From: Flavobacteriales bacterium
GTDB taxonomy: Bacteria; Bacteroidota; Bacteroidia; Flavobacteriales; Crocinitomicaceae
Direction: 5' to 3'
DNA: 15,875 nucleotides
NCBI GenBank assembly: GCA_947375085.1
Contig: CANCEQ010000055.1
Coordinates: forward strand, 1-15,875
Shown: piece by piece, positions 1 to 7,086 of the stretch
How positions within the stretch are numbered: position 1 is the first letter of the stretch
Layout of the letters: each line of letters opens with the position of its first letter
The notes under the pieces: model-generated
Database searches by the model: none
What the model saw: only the letters and a program-made list of their open reading frames with translations
Told to the model about the DNA's origin: nothing
Translations under genes and position numbers: made by a program

Positions 1-194
1 CTGATTTCGTGACCTTTATCCCAATCATCGTTGGAAATGTAAAAAGATGCCATTTGATCACCTTCGAATCTAAAAGCTGAAATAATTGCTTTGTAAAATG
101 ATTCGAAATTATCGGTATCACTTATAAGTATGTCTCTAAAAACTTTTTCTTGATCCTTTGAATCGAGTAGGACTCTGAATTTTAATCCAGCCAT
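1..194 (-). CDS. pRiA4b ORF-3-like protein (IS1096 passenger TnpR-like family), partial
   Basis: This is the N-terminal part of a gene reading leftward off the window edge; 64 full codons are visible from an ATG at 194. The translation begins MAGLKFRVLLDSKD and continues with a segment containing FESFYKAIISAF, then MASFYIS and DDWDKG. From memory this matches the start of the plasmid pRiA4b ORF-3-like family (PF07929), which flavobacterial genomes often label IS1096 element passenger TnpR-like. The family is common on Bacteroidota chromosomes, its biochemical role is not established, and the label alone is not evidence of a transposon: no transposase or terminal repeat is visible here. It starts 31 bases after the cca stop on the same strand, and no -7 element is seen in that gap, so co-transcription with cca is likely. 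The C-terminal half is outside the window. Confidence 0.72.
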   Translation of the reverse strand, partial: MAGLKFRVLLDSKDQEKVFRDILISDTDNFESFYKAIISAFRFEGDQMASFYISNDDWDKGHEI

Positions 195-225
195 AGCGTT
201 TAATTTTTTCTAAAATGTAAAGTTA

Positions 226-1668
226 TCATTTTTTAGTTGATTGAAAATCGTTTGATAGACTCAATCCTAATTCTTTTCCTAATTCAAGCATGTATTCTAG
301 TGCAGGTTCATATTCATTTTCTATAACTCCCTCTAAAATAGCATCTTTTATTTTTGTTTTAATTAGGCCGATTTCATTGCAAGGTTTTAAATTGAAAGCA
401 TTCATTATCAATTCACCAGAAATTGGCGGTTGAAAATTTCTTACACGATCTTTTTCTTCAACAGCTTTTAATTTCTGATTGACTAAATCGAAATTGCTTT
501 TATATTTTTTGACCTTAAATTCATTTTTTGAGGTAATGTCAGCATTGCATAAAGTCATTAAATCTTCTACATCATCACCCGCTTCAAATAAGAGTCTCCT
601 AACAGCTGAATCTGAAACTGTACCTTTTACTAAAGCAATTGGACGTAAATGTAGTCGAACTAATTTCTCTACATATTTCATTTTATGATCCAATGGAAGT
701 TTTAATCGACGAAATATTTTAGATGTCATTCGTGCTCCAAATTCTTCATGTCCATGGAAAGTCCATCCAACAACAGGGTCGAACCTTTTAGTAGGAGGTT
801 TTGCAATGTCGTGCATAATTGCAGCCCATCTCAACCATAAATCATTTGTATTCTCACAAATATTATCTAAAACTTCTAGTGTGTGATAAAAATTGTCCTT
901 ATGTGATTTCCCATCAATTGTTTCAATTCCTTGTAAAGCAACCATTTCTGGAAAAAACTGATGTAATAATTTTGTCGAATTTAAAAGTTTAAATCCTCTA
1001 GATGGAGTTTCTGAAAGTATAATTTTATTCAATTCATCCATCGTTCTTTCAATTGAAATGATCGAAAGTCGTTCTGAATTTTTTAAAATAGAATTTAAAC
1101 TGCCTGTTTCAATTTTAAAACCTAATTGAGAAGCAAAACGAATCGCTCTCATCATTCTTAAAGGATCGTCACTATAAGTAATGTCAGGATCTAAAGGTGT
1201 ACGAATAATTCCTTTTTCTAAATCTTCTAATCCGTTGAAAGGGTCAATTATATCTCCGAAAGTATCTGCATGTAGACTTAAAGCTAATGCGTTGATAGTG
1301 AAGTCTCTTCTATTTTGGTCGTCCTCTAAAGTTCCGTTTTCTACAATCGGTTTTCTAGAGTCTTGTCGATAAGATTCTTTTCTTGCTCCAACGAATTCAA
1401 CGTCTAAATCTTTGTATTTAAATTGAGCAGTACCAAAATTTTCAAAAACTGAAACTTTGTTGACTCTTAAAATACGAGCACATTCTTTTGCTAAGTCTAA
1501 ACCATTTCCAACAACTACAAAATCAATATCTTTTGAAGGTCTTTCTAAAATTAAATCACGAACGAAACCACCAATAACATAAGCTTGGAGATTTTTTTCG
1601 GTCACAATTTGAGATGCAACTTTAAATACAGGATGTTTTAAATAGGAAGCGTAATTTTTTTTATGCAT
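226..1668 (-). CDS. cca: CCA tRNA nucleotidyltransferase with HD domain
   Basis: The 480-residue product adds or repairs the 3'-terminal CCA of tRNAs in the cytoplasm. It is a class II enzyme of the poly(A) polymerase/CCA-transferase superfamily. The head domain has the nucleotidyltransferase signature GGFVRD (residues 33-38) followed by catalytic aspartates D47 and D49 in KDIDFVVVG. Further on is [11 protein letters not shown], the template-like motif of the family, and [18 protein letters not shown]. The C-terminal half carries an HD phosphohydrolase-type domain (HTLEVLDNI, then [10 protein letters not shown], then FHGHEEFGA). The start is ATG at 1668 and the length is normal for the HD-containing version. 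It lies 133 bases downstream of pepT on the same strand, with a 15-bp tandem repeat directly upstream. Whether the enzyme adds all of CCA or only part cannot be told by eye. Confidence 0.95.
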   Translation of the reverse strand: MHKKNYASYLKHPVFKVASQIVTEKNLQAYVIGGFVRDLILERPSKDIDFVVVGNGLDLAKECARILRVNKVSVFENFGTAQFKYKDLDVEFVGARKESYRQDSRKPIVENGTLEDDQNRRDFTINALALSLHADTFGDIIDPFNGLEDLEKGIIRTPLDPDITYSDDPLRMMRAIRFASQLGFKIETGSLNSILKNSERLSIISIERTMDELNKIILSETPSRGFKLLNSTKLLHQFFPEMVALQGIETIDGKSHKDNFYHTLEVLDNICENTNDLWLRWAAIMHDIAKPPTKRFDPVVGWTFHGHEEFGARMTSKIFRRLKLPLDHKMKYVEKLVRLHLRPIALVKGTVSDSAVRRLLFEAGDDVEDLMTLCNADITSKNEFKVKKYKSNFDLVNQKLKAVEEKDRVRNFQPPISGELIMNAFNLKPCNEIGLIKTKIKDAILEGVIENEYEPALEYMLELGKELGLSLSNDFQSTKK

Positions 1669-1678
1669 TTATATTGTA

Positions 1679-1738
1679 GACTAAAAGATTCAAGACTAAA
1701 AGATTCAGGACTAGAAGATTCAAGACAATAAAATTCAA
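1679..1738. repeat. Four tandem 15-bp units upstream of cca
   Basis: Four adjacent units of gactaaaagattcaa lie at 1679-1693, 1694-1708, 1709-1723 and 1724-1738. Units 1-3 differ by one base each; unit 4 is more diverged (gacaataaaattcaa). They lie 11 bases upstream of the cca ATG. Read on the minus strand, the junction between units 1 and 2 (1691-1698) gives TAGTCTTG, one mismatch from the Bacteroidota -7 element, 22 bases from the cca start, with a TTG 22 bases further upstream. Confidence 0.85.
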
Positions 1739-1801
1739 GGCTAATTGTTAATAGGTCTTGTATTTTTAAAGTCTTTTGTCTTTGTGTCAAATATCTACTC
1801 T

Positions 1802-3049
1802 CTAAACGTGTTTTTCCCAGATTTGAATTAATTCCACCATTGTATGAACAGCTTTTTGCATGTCTTGAACACTTACATATTCGTGACGAGAATGAATAGC
1901 CATTTCACCTGTAAAAATGTTTGGACAAGGTAAGCCCATAAATGAAAGTCTAGAACCGTCTGTTCCACCACGAATAATTGTCGCTTCAGAATCGATTCCA
2001 ATTTTTTTCATTGCTTCGATAGCATAATCAGTAACGAAAGGAACTGTGTCTAGAACTTCCTTCATGTTTCTATACTGTTCTGTTATTTTGAATTCAGATT
2101 CTAATTCTGGATAAGTTGTAAGAATCGTGTCTAAAATTCCTTTTAAACGATTTTCATGTTTCTCTAAATTAGCAGTAACGTGATCTCTGATAATAAAAGA
2201 TACCGTAGTTGACTCTAATTCACCTTTTATAGAAGTTGGATGAACAAAACCTTCACGTTTTTCAGTAGATTCAGGACACCACTCAGTCTTTGGTAATGCA
2301 GCTACTAATTCAGAAACAACTTTAATCGCATTCACCATTTTATTTTTTGCATATCCTGGATGTGCACTAATTCCTTTAATAGTAATAGTCACCGCATCAG
2401 CAGAAAATGATTCATCTTCAATTGAACCCAACGTTCCTCCGTCTAAAGTATATCCAAAGTCAGCATTTAATTTTTCCATATCTAAATGCTCAACACCTCT
2501 ACCAACTTCTTCGTCAGGTGTGAATAGAATACGAATTTTACCATGTTTTACTTCTGGATTCTTCACAATATAGTGAGCGAAATCCATAATGATTGCAATT
2601 CCTGCTTTATCATCAGCTCCTAAAAGTGTTAAACCACTTGCTGTAACTAAATCATCTCCAATTTTCTTTTTTAAATAAGGATGTCTTTCAGTTGTAATTA
2701 TTTGAGTTGTGTCATCTGGAAGTGTAATTGGGTTTCCGTCATATTTTCTGTGAACGATTGGTTTTACATTTGTTCCACTGCAATCTGGAGCAGTGTCCAT
2801 ATGCGCACAAAAACAAATAGTTGGAGCCTTGTCATTTTCAGAATTACTTTCAATTGTAGCATATACATAACCCCATTCATCCATTTCAGCATCTTTAATT
2901 CCGATTGCTTTTAATTCTTCAACAAGTATTTTTGCTAAATCTTTTTGTTTTTCTGAAGAAGGGAAAGAAGGTGAAAGTGGATCAGCTGTTGTGTCGATTT
3001 GAACGTATTTAACAAATCTTTCTTCTACTGTATATGTATAATTTTTCAT
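1802..3049 (-). CDS. pepT: Peptidase T (tripeptide aminopeptidase)
   Basis: This cytoplasmic zinc aminopeptidase of family M20B removes the N-terminal residue of tripeptides. With the ATG at 3049 it has 415 residues. Metal-site motifs appear in family order: CFCAHMDTAPD (His83, Asp85), LLGADDKAGIA (Asp146), TPDEEVGRG (catalytic Glu180 and Glu181), YTLDGG (Asp203), and near the C-terminus RGGTDGSRLSFMGLPCPN followed by FTGEMAIHSRHEYV with the last His ligand. A longer frame could open at a TTG at 3070, but that codon lies inside the -7 promoter element at 3068-3075, so the ATG at 3049 is preferred. The gene is upstream of cca on the same strand. Length and motifs are intact and the assignment is secure. 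Confidence 0.96.
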   Translation of the reverse strand: MKNYTYTVEERFVKYVQIDTTADPLSPSFPSSEKQKDLAKILVEELKAIGIKDAEMDEWGYVYATIESNSENDKAPTICFCAHMDTAPDCSGTNVKPIVHRKYDGNPITLPDDTTQIITTERHPYLKKKIGDDLVTASGLTLLGADDKAGIAIIMDFAHYIVKNPEVKHGKIRILFTPDEEVGRGVEHLDMEKLNADFGYTLDGGTLGSIEDESFSADAVTITIKGISAHPGYAKNKMVNAIKVVSELVAALPKTEWCPESTEKREGFVHPTSIKGELESTTVSFIIRDHVTANLEKHENRLKGILDTILTTYPELESEFKITEQYRNMKEVLDTVPFVTDYAIEAMKKIGIDSEATIIRGGTDGSRLSFMGLPCPNIFTGEMAIHSRHEYVSVQDMQKAVHTMVELIQIWEKHV

Positions 3050-3067
3050 TTTATTTTTTTTGGATTT

Positions 3068-3075
3068 CAAAGATA
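3068..3075 (-). promoter_or_regulatory. -7 element of the pepT promoter
   Basis: The plus strand reads CAAAGATA, that is TATCTTTG on the minus strand, an exact TAnnTTTG. It ends 18 bases before the pepT ATG. No clear -33 TTG is seen at the usual distance. Confidence 0.65.
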
Positions 3076-3214
3076 AGATTTTAAGAGAATAATTCTTTGA
3101 ATAAAATGCTAAAACCTAATAATGGGTGATAATTATGTGATAAATTTTCGATTTATTCTTGTAATTATATTTTTAATTTTGCTAATTACTTCATTTTTAA
3201 ACTGTTAATTTAAT

Positions 3215-3277
3215 TATATAAACTTTTTAATTTATATACATAAGAAAATTAGGTATATAAATTAAAAAGTTTATATA
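3215..3277. promoter_or_regulatory. Perfect 25-bp inverted repeat, probable operator before padR
   Basis: The left arm 3215-3239 and the right arm 3253-3277 are exact reverse complements over 25 bases, separated by a 13-base spacer (ataagaaaattag). Each arm is also roughly palindromic at its ends (TATAAA and TTTATA). The right arm overlaps the -7 element at 3274-3281 and ends 8 bases before the padR ATG. PadR proteins are dimeric repressors that often bind palindromes in their own promoters, so autoregulation is the natural inference. A second TAnnTTTG match at 3174-3181 would instead place the repeat in a 5' leader as an RNA hairpin. Confidence 0.75.
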
Positions 3278-3281
3278 TTTG
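3274..3281 (+). promoter_or_regulatory. -7 element (TATATTTG) of padR
   Basis: This is an exact TAnnTTTG match only 4 bases before the padR ATG, closer than at the other genes in this window (8-27 bases). It implies a leaderless or nearly leaderless mRNA. No TTG lies 17-23 bases upstream, so basal activity may be weak. Confidence 0.5.
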
Positions 3282-3285
3282 TAAT

Positions 3286-3624
3286 ATGTATTCATCAGAA
3301 CTTATTAAAGGGACTTTAAAAACGATTGTTTTAAAGTTATTGTCAGACTCGGACAAAATGTATGGCTATGAAATTACTCAAAAGGTAAAGGAGCTTACGG
3401 GTGGTAAAATTCAATTGACGGAAGGTGCGTTGTATCCTACATTACACGCAATGGAAGCTCAAGGAATTTTAACTACCGATGTGGTTAATGTAGGAAATCG
3501 CATACGTAAGTATTATTCCGTAACTGATACAGGGAAAAAAGTAGCCAAAGAGAAAGTAAACGAGTATTCAGATTTTATCGATACAATGATATTTCTGTTA
3601 GACTTAAAACCGAAAATGGGTTGA
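3286..3624 (+). CDS. PadR-family transcriptional regulator
   Basis: This 112-residue winged-helix DNA-binding protein is a short PadR. Visible family marks are the first helix with LIKGTLKTIVLKLLSD (residues about 6-21), then MYGYEI, the recognition helix region LTEGALYPTLHAMEAQGIL (about 44-62), and the wing followed by RKYYSVTDTGKK (about 74-85). One short C-terminal helix (about 86-106) would serve dimerisation. PadR regulators usually repress a neighbouring operon and respond to small molecules or envelope stress; the effector here is unknown. The ATG at 3286 is chosen because the next Met (residue 25) would remove the first helix. A perfect palindrome overlaps its promoter, suggesting self-repression. 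Its stop overlaps the start of the next gene by four bases, so the two genes are one operon and the membrane protein is the likely target. Confidence 0.93.
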   Translation: MYSSELIKGTLKTIVLKLLSDSDKMYGYEITQKVKELTGGKIQLTEGALYPTLHAMEAQGILTTDVVNVGNRIRKYYSVTDTGKKVAKEKVNEYSDFIDTMIFLLDLKPKMG

Positions 3625-4862
3625 ATGTGTACGAGTTAAGTAAAGATCAAGTTGATTTTATTCTGGAGGATGTTAGACGTAACGGAATCGAGACGGAGGA
3701 ACTGCAGTTAAGCCTCTTGGATCATATTTGTTGTGTTATTGAAAATGAAATGTCACCCGACAAAAACTTTGATGAATTATATCGAAGTGTATTGCCGCGT
3801 TTCTTTAAAAATGAATTGAAAGAAATTCAAGAAGAGACAGATTTATTATTAACATTTAAACATTATTATGCCATGAAAAAAGTCATGTTGAGAAGTGGAA
3901 TGTTTTCTACTGTAGCGTTTATAACTGGTTCGTTTTTAAAAATTATGCATTGGCCAGGTGCGATGATATTGATTTTTGTTGCAATATTATCGATGTGTTT
4001 ATTCTTTTTACCGATCTTTTTTCTGATAAAATCAAAAGAAGTAAAAGAGAAAAAAGAGAAATTTATAATCGGTTTTGGAGTTGTATTTGGAATTCTTTTT
4101 TGTGTTTCAACGTTGTTTAAAATTATGCATTGGCCAGGGGCTCATATGCTTTGGTTGGTTTGTTTAGGAGAATTGTTTTTTCTGTTTTTACCTGTGTTTT
4201 TCTTTTCTGGAATTCGAAACCCAGAAACAAAGTTAAATACCATTTTATCATCCATTATGATATTAGTAGCTGGTGGACTTTTGTTTACTTTAACGGTTTT
4301 ACAAAGTGGGAAAAATGGACTTGAGGCTTTAAGAATAGCGGATAAGCAGATAAAACAAGTTGGTGAAAATGTTCAACTAGCTTCTGATAAAAAATACCAA
4401 GTTTCTAGTCCTGATTCGGCGAATAAAAATTTAAAGAATCGAGTTGATGAAATAATCAAAGATGTTGAAGAAACTAGAAATGGATTGTATGCTTATTTAT
4501 CAGACGGAAAGAAATTTTCTGAAAAAGAATTGATTGAGGAGTATTATGGTAATTATCAATTGCCAGGAATGTATTTTTTTCAAGAATTAAATGGAGAAGT
4601 GAAAGAGGATAAATTGAAGTCACATTTGTTGAAATTAAAAAAACAATTAATTGACTTTAAAAAGTTTATTGATATAAATTACTCTACTAAACAAAGTGAT
4701 GTTCTTAATTTGAAAGATGACTTTAGAGAGTATAAATCCGGAACTAAAAAAGTTTCTTGGGAGTATTTAAATTTTCATGCGACTCCTTTTGAAGTGATTG
4801 TGAGAAATTTTGATCAGTTAGTTTTAGATATCCGTATTATTGAAGCTAGTTGTATTAAGTGA
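3621..4862 (+). CDS. PadR-coupled membrane protein with two KIMHWPGA hairpins and GldM-like tail
   Basis: I do not recognise this 413-residue protein as a named family. Residues 1-85 look cytoplasmic and helical and include LLDHICCVIE, a segment often seen in Bacteroidota proteins encoded beside PadR genes. Residues 95-227 contain about five membrane segments. FLKIMHWPGA (105-114) and LFKIMHWPGA (165-174) are copies 60 residues apart, each between two hydrophobic segments; 20 bases are identical at 3939-3958 and 4119-4138, so this is an internal duplication. The motif resembles the turn between the two transmembrane helices of GldL/PorL. Only the second copy is followed by a membrane glutamate (E184). 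Residues 228-413 are soluble and charged; the end, with VSWEYLNFHATPF and DIRIIEA, resembles GldM to my eye. The start is TTG at 3621, overlapping the padR stop (TTGA), or GTG at 3627; the first in-frame ATG is at codon 44. A regulated envelope or sensor role is inference. Confidence 0.8.
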   Translation: MNVYELSKDQVDFILEDVRRNGIETEELQLSLLDHICCVIENEMSPDKNFDELYRSVLPRFFKNELKEIQEETDLLLTFKHYYAMKKVMLRSGMFSTVAFITGSFLKIMHWPGAMILIFVAILSMCLFFLPIFFLIKSKEVKEKKEKFIIGFGVVFGILFCVSTLFKIMHWPGAHMLWLVCLGELFFLFLPVFFFSGIRNPETKLNTILSSIMILVAGGLLFTLTVLQSGKNGLEALRIADKQIKQVGENVQLASDKKYQVSSPDSANKNLKNRVDEIIKDVEETRNGLYAYLSDGKKFSEKELIEEYYGNYQLPGMYFFQELNGEVKEDKLKSHLLKLKKQLIDFKKFIDINYSTKQSDVLNLKDDFREYKSGTKKVSWEYLNFHATPFEVIVRNFDQLVLDIRIIEASCIK

Positions 4863-4884
4863 ACTGTTTGAACTGAATACATAA

Positions 4885-4915
4885 AAAAAGACCTTCCACA
4901 TTGGAAGGTCTTTTT
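4885..4915. terminator. Bidirectional terminator between the PadR operon and mtaB
   Basis: A 14-bp perfect stem (4885-4898 with 4902-4915, core agaccttcca/tggaaggtct) has a 3-base loop. The arms supply A-runs and T-runs on either side, so it can end transcription in both directions. It sits between convergent genes that stop at 4862 and 4945. Confidence 0.92.
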
Positions 4916-4944
4916 GAATTTATATGAAAATTTATTTGTTTAAA

Positions 4945-6246
4945 TTAAAATTCACATTTCATCAATCCATCACGATCAATTTCAGTTAAATGTACAGTTT
5001 GAAATGTGTTTGCTAATTTAGCATCATAAGGAACTTTTACTTTAATGTAGTTTTCTGTAAACCCTGTCATCATTCCATTATCTTCTTCATTTTCAAATAA
5101 AACCGTTCGAGTTGTATTTACATTTTCTTCATAAAAGGCTCTTTTCTTTTTATCTGAAAGTATGTGTAACATTTTACTTCTTTCTCTTCGAACATCCATA
5201 GGTACAGATTCACCTAATTTAGGAGCGCCTGTATTTGCTCTTTCAGAATACGTGAAAACATGCAAATATGAAATGTCTAGGTCTTTTAGGAAATCAACTG
5301 TTTCCATAAATTCTTCATTTGTTTCACCTGGAAATCCAATGATAACGTCGACTCCAATACAACAATCCGGACGAATAGATTTTATCTGTTTAACACGCTC
5401 AGCATATAATGCTTTCTTGTATTTTCTTCTCATCGTCTCTAAAACTCGATCACTTCCAGATTGTAAAGGAATGTGAAAATGAGGTACGAATCGTTTTGAA
5501 TCATTTAGCGTGAAATCAATTATTTCATTGCTTAATAAATTGGGTTCAATTGATGAAATTCTAAAACGATCAATTCCTTCTACTTTATCTAATTCTTTTA
5601 CTAATCCAAAAAAGTTTTCTTCTGAACCTTGACCAAAATCACCAATATTAACTCCCGTTAACACAACTTCTTTGATTTCTGTTTGAGCTATTTTTTTAGC
5701 TTCCAAAATAGTTGAAGCGATTGATGCATTTCTACTTTTGCCTCTAGCTAATGGAATCGTACAAAATGTGCAGAAATAGTCACAACCGTCTTGCACTTTT
5801 AAGAAAGATCTTGTTCTGTCGCCAATAGAATAGGCTGGTACAAATTCATTTGTGTTTTTAATGTTTTCGAAATCTACAGTTGCAACTTCGTTTTTAGATT
5901 CTATTTTTTCTAAATGCTCTAAAATGTTGAATTTTTCGTTTGCTCCTAAAACTAAATCTACTCCTGGAATTTTTCCAATTTCAACTGGTTTTAGTTGAGC
6001 GAAACAGCCAATGATTGCAATAAAAGCTTCAGGATTAATTTTTAAAGCCTTTTTAACGAGTTGTTTACATTTTTTATCCGCATTTTCAGTAACTGAACAT
6101 GTGTTGATTACATAAATATCAGGATTTTCTTCAAATTCAACTTTTGCTACTCCAGCATCCTCAAACAATCTTGAAATCGTTGAAGTTTCAGAGAAATTTA
6201 ATTTACAGCCTAAAGTGTAAAAAGCAACTTTTTTATATTGTATCAT
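4945..6246 (-). CDS. mtaB: tRNA t6A37 methylthiotransferase MtaB
   Basis: The 433-residue radical-SAM enzyme converts N6-threonylcarbamoyladenosine at tRNA position 37 to its 2-methylthio form. The N-terminal UPF0004 domain holds three iron-sulphur cysteines: C14 (FYTLGCKLNFSET), C50 (NTCSVT) and C81 (IIGCFAQ). The radical-SAM cluster is CDYFCTFC at 155-162. The middle has the SAM-domain signatures EVVLTGVNIGDFG, FHIPLQSGSDRVLETM and GVDVIIGFPGET. The last 60 or so residues fit a TRAM domain for tRNA binding. TLGCKLN and the overall length point to MtaB and not MiaB or RimO. The ATG at 6246 follows a -7 element by only 8 bases. It is convergent with the PadR operon across a shared terminator. 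Confidence 0.93.
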   Translation of the reverse strand: MIQYKKVAFYTLGCKLNFSETSTISRLFEDAGVAKVEFEENPDIYVINTCSVTENADKKCKQLVKKALKINPEAFIAIIGCFAQLKPVEIGKIPGVDLVLGANEKFNILEHLEKIESKNEVATVDFENIKNTNEFVPAYSIGDRTRSFLKVQDGCDYFCTFCTIPLARGKSRNASIASTILEAKKIAQTEIKEVVLTGVNIGDFGQGSEENFFGLVKELDKVEGIDRFRISSIEPNLLSNEIIDFTLNDSKRFVPHFHIPLQSGSDRVLETMRRKYKKALYAERVKQIKSIRPDCCIGVDVIIGFPGETNEEFMETVDFLKDLDISYLHVFTYSERANTGAPKLGESVPMDVRRERSKMLHILSDKKKRAFYEENVNTTRTVLFENEEDNGMMTGFTENYIKVKVPYDAKLANTFQTVHLTEIDRDGLMKCEF

Positions 6247-6254
6247 ATCGAAAA

Positions 6255-6262
6255 CAAAATTA
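6255..6262 (-). promoter_or_regulatory. -7 element of mtaB
   Basis: The plus strand reads CAAAATTA, TAATTTTG on the minus strand, an exact TAnnTTTG. It ends 8 bases from the mtaB ATG, so the predicted leader is only a few bases long. Confidence 0.5.
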
Positions 6263-6350
6263 ATAAACTGTTTTGAATTGAAGAAGTATTTAGGTTAAGA
6301 TTAAGGTCGAGTTTATGGTTGAGAAGTAAAGAGAGTAGTGGAGGATTTGT

Positions 6351-6358
6351 TATTTTTG
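6351..6358 (+). promoter_or_regulatory. -7 element of cdd
   Basis: TATTTTTG matches TAnnTTTG and lies 14 bases before the cdd ATG at 6373. It lies inside an alternative longer reading frame that would begin at a TTG at 6319, an argument against that longer start. Confidence 0.55.
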
Positions 6359-6372
6359 TACAAAACTATTCT

Positions 6373-6843
6373 ATGGAAAAGAAAATTGTGATTGATTATA
6401 AAGAGTTTTCAGATGTTTCTTTTTTAATTGAAATCGAAAAAGAATTGGTGTTAAAAGCTCAACTAATTGCTAAAAAAGCCTATTCACCTTATAGTAAATT
6501 TAATGTTGGCGCCGCCGTTTTACTTGAAAATGGTCAAGTTATCGAGGGGAATAATCAGGAAAATGCAGCTTATCCTTCAGGGATTTGTGCTGAAAGAGTC
6601 GCTCTTTTTTACGCAGGTTCAAATTTCCCTGAAATTTCAATAAAAACATTGGTGGTTGTTAGTGAAGGTGATTTACTTCTTGAAAATCAGTTTATTACTC
6701 CTTGTGGTGCTTGTCGTCAGGTGATGTTTGAATCTGAAAAACGCCAAAAGGAACCAATTAAAGTTATTTTAACGAGTCAAAGTGGTAGAATTTTAGTTTT
6801 TAATTCTGCTCTAGATTTACTTCCTCTTTCTTTTGGTTTTTAA
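6373..6843 (+). CDS. cdd: Cytidine deaminase
   Basis: This enzyme hydrolytically deaminates cytidine and deoxycytidine to uridine and deoxyuridine in pyrimidine salvage. It has 156 residues from the ATG at 6373. The single deaminase domain has the substrate-binding FNVGAAV (43-49), then ENAAYPSG, the zinc and catalytic motif CAE (C72 ligand, E74 proton shuttle), and PCGACRQ with zinc ligands C111 and C114. This is the homotetrameric small type, though with about 25 extra N-terminal residues before the domain. The frame stays open upstream to a TTG at 6319, but those codons span the promoter and are rejected. pdhA follows on the same strand after a 243-base gap with its own promoter, so cdd is probably transcribed separately. 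Confidence 0.94.
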   Translation: MEKKIVIDYKEFSDVSFLIEIEKELVLKAQLIAKKAYSPYSKFNVGAAVLLENGQVIEGNNQENAAYPSGICAERVALFYAGSNFPEISIKTLVVVSEGDLLLENQFITPCGACRQVMFESEKRQKEPIKVILTSQSGRILVFNSALDLLPLSFGF

Positions 6844-7052
6844 ATGTAATTTTGATTAAAAATCAAAGGAATTAATTTTAATAATTAAATAAAGGATTAA
6901 AAAATAATAAATTTGATTATAAATTGGTTTAAATAATAGTTTAAAAATGTTGATTTGATTATTTATTTTTAAATCGCTTTAATAGTTGACTAATCAACAG
7001 AGCTCACCTTAAAAACCTCTTAATATTGAATTAATTGTTTATACATATTCAT

Positions 7053-7060
7053 TACATTTG
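7053..7060 (+). promoter_or_regulatory. -7 element of the pdhA-pdhC operon
   Basis: TACATTTG is an exact TAnnTTTG, 26 bases before the pdhA ATG. A TTG at 7035-7037 lies 15 bases upstream, slightly short for a -33 element. The rest of the gap 6844-7086 is AT-rich with no gene; a weak hairpin (tttgatt/aatcaaa) follows cdd but has no T-run. Confidence 0.6.
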
Positions 7061-7086
7061 CAACACTATTTTTAAATAAATTAAAT

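Noticed and set aside
1..194. Mobile element, suggested by the family names pRiA4b ORF-3 or IS1096 passenger
   Set aside because: No transposase, terminal inverted repeat or target duplication is visible; the family is common on chromosomes.
1679..1738. Possible CRISPR array
   Set aside because: The units are contiguous with no spacers, and no cas gene is present.
3050..3070. N-terminal extension of pepT from a TTG at 3070 (MKSKKNK...)
   Set aside because: The TTG lies inside an exact TAnnTTTG promoter element, and the ATG at 3049 gives the usual family N-terminus.
4130..4324. 64-codon plus-strand frame within the membrane-protein gene
   Set aside because: It is out of frame with the real gene, and its hydrophobic, aromatic-rich sequence reflects the overlapping transmembrane codons.
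6319..6372. Longer cytidine deaminase start at TTG 6319
   Set aside because: The added codons span the -7 element at 6351-6358 and are not conserved-looking sequence; the ATG at 6373 is well placed.
6844..6870. Terminator after cdd
   Set aside because: Only a 7-bp AT-only stem is present, with no T-run.
6985..6998. Small inverted repeat gttga-ctaa-tcaac before pdhA as an operator
   Set aside because: A 5-bp stem is expected by chance in such AT-rich DNA, and nothing else supports it.
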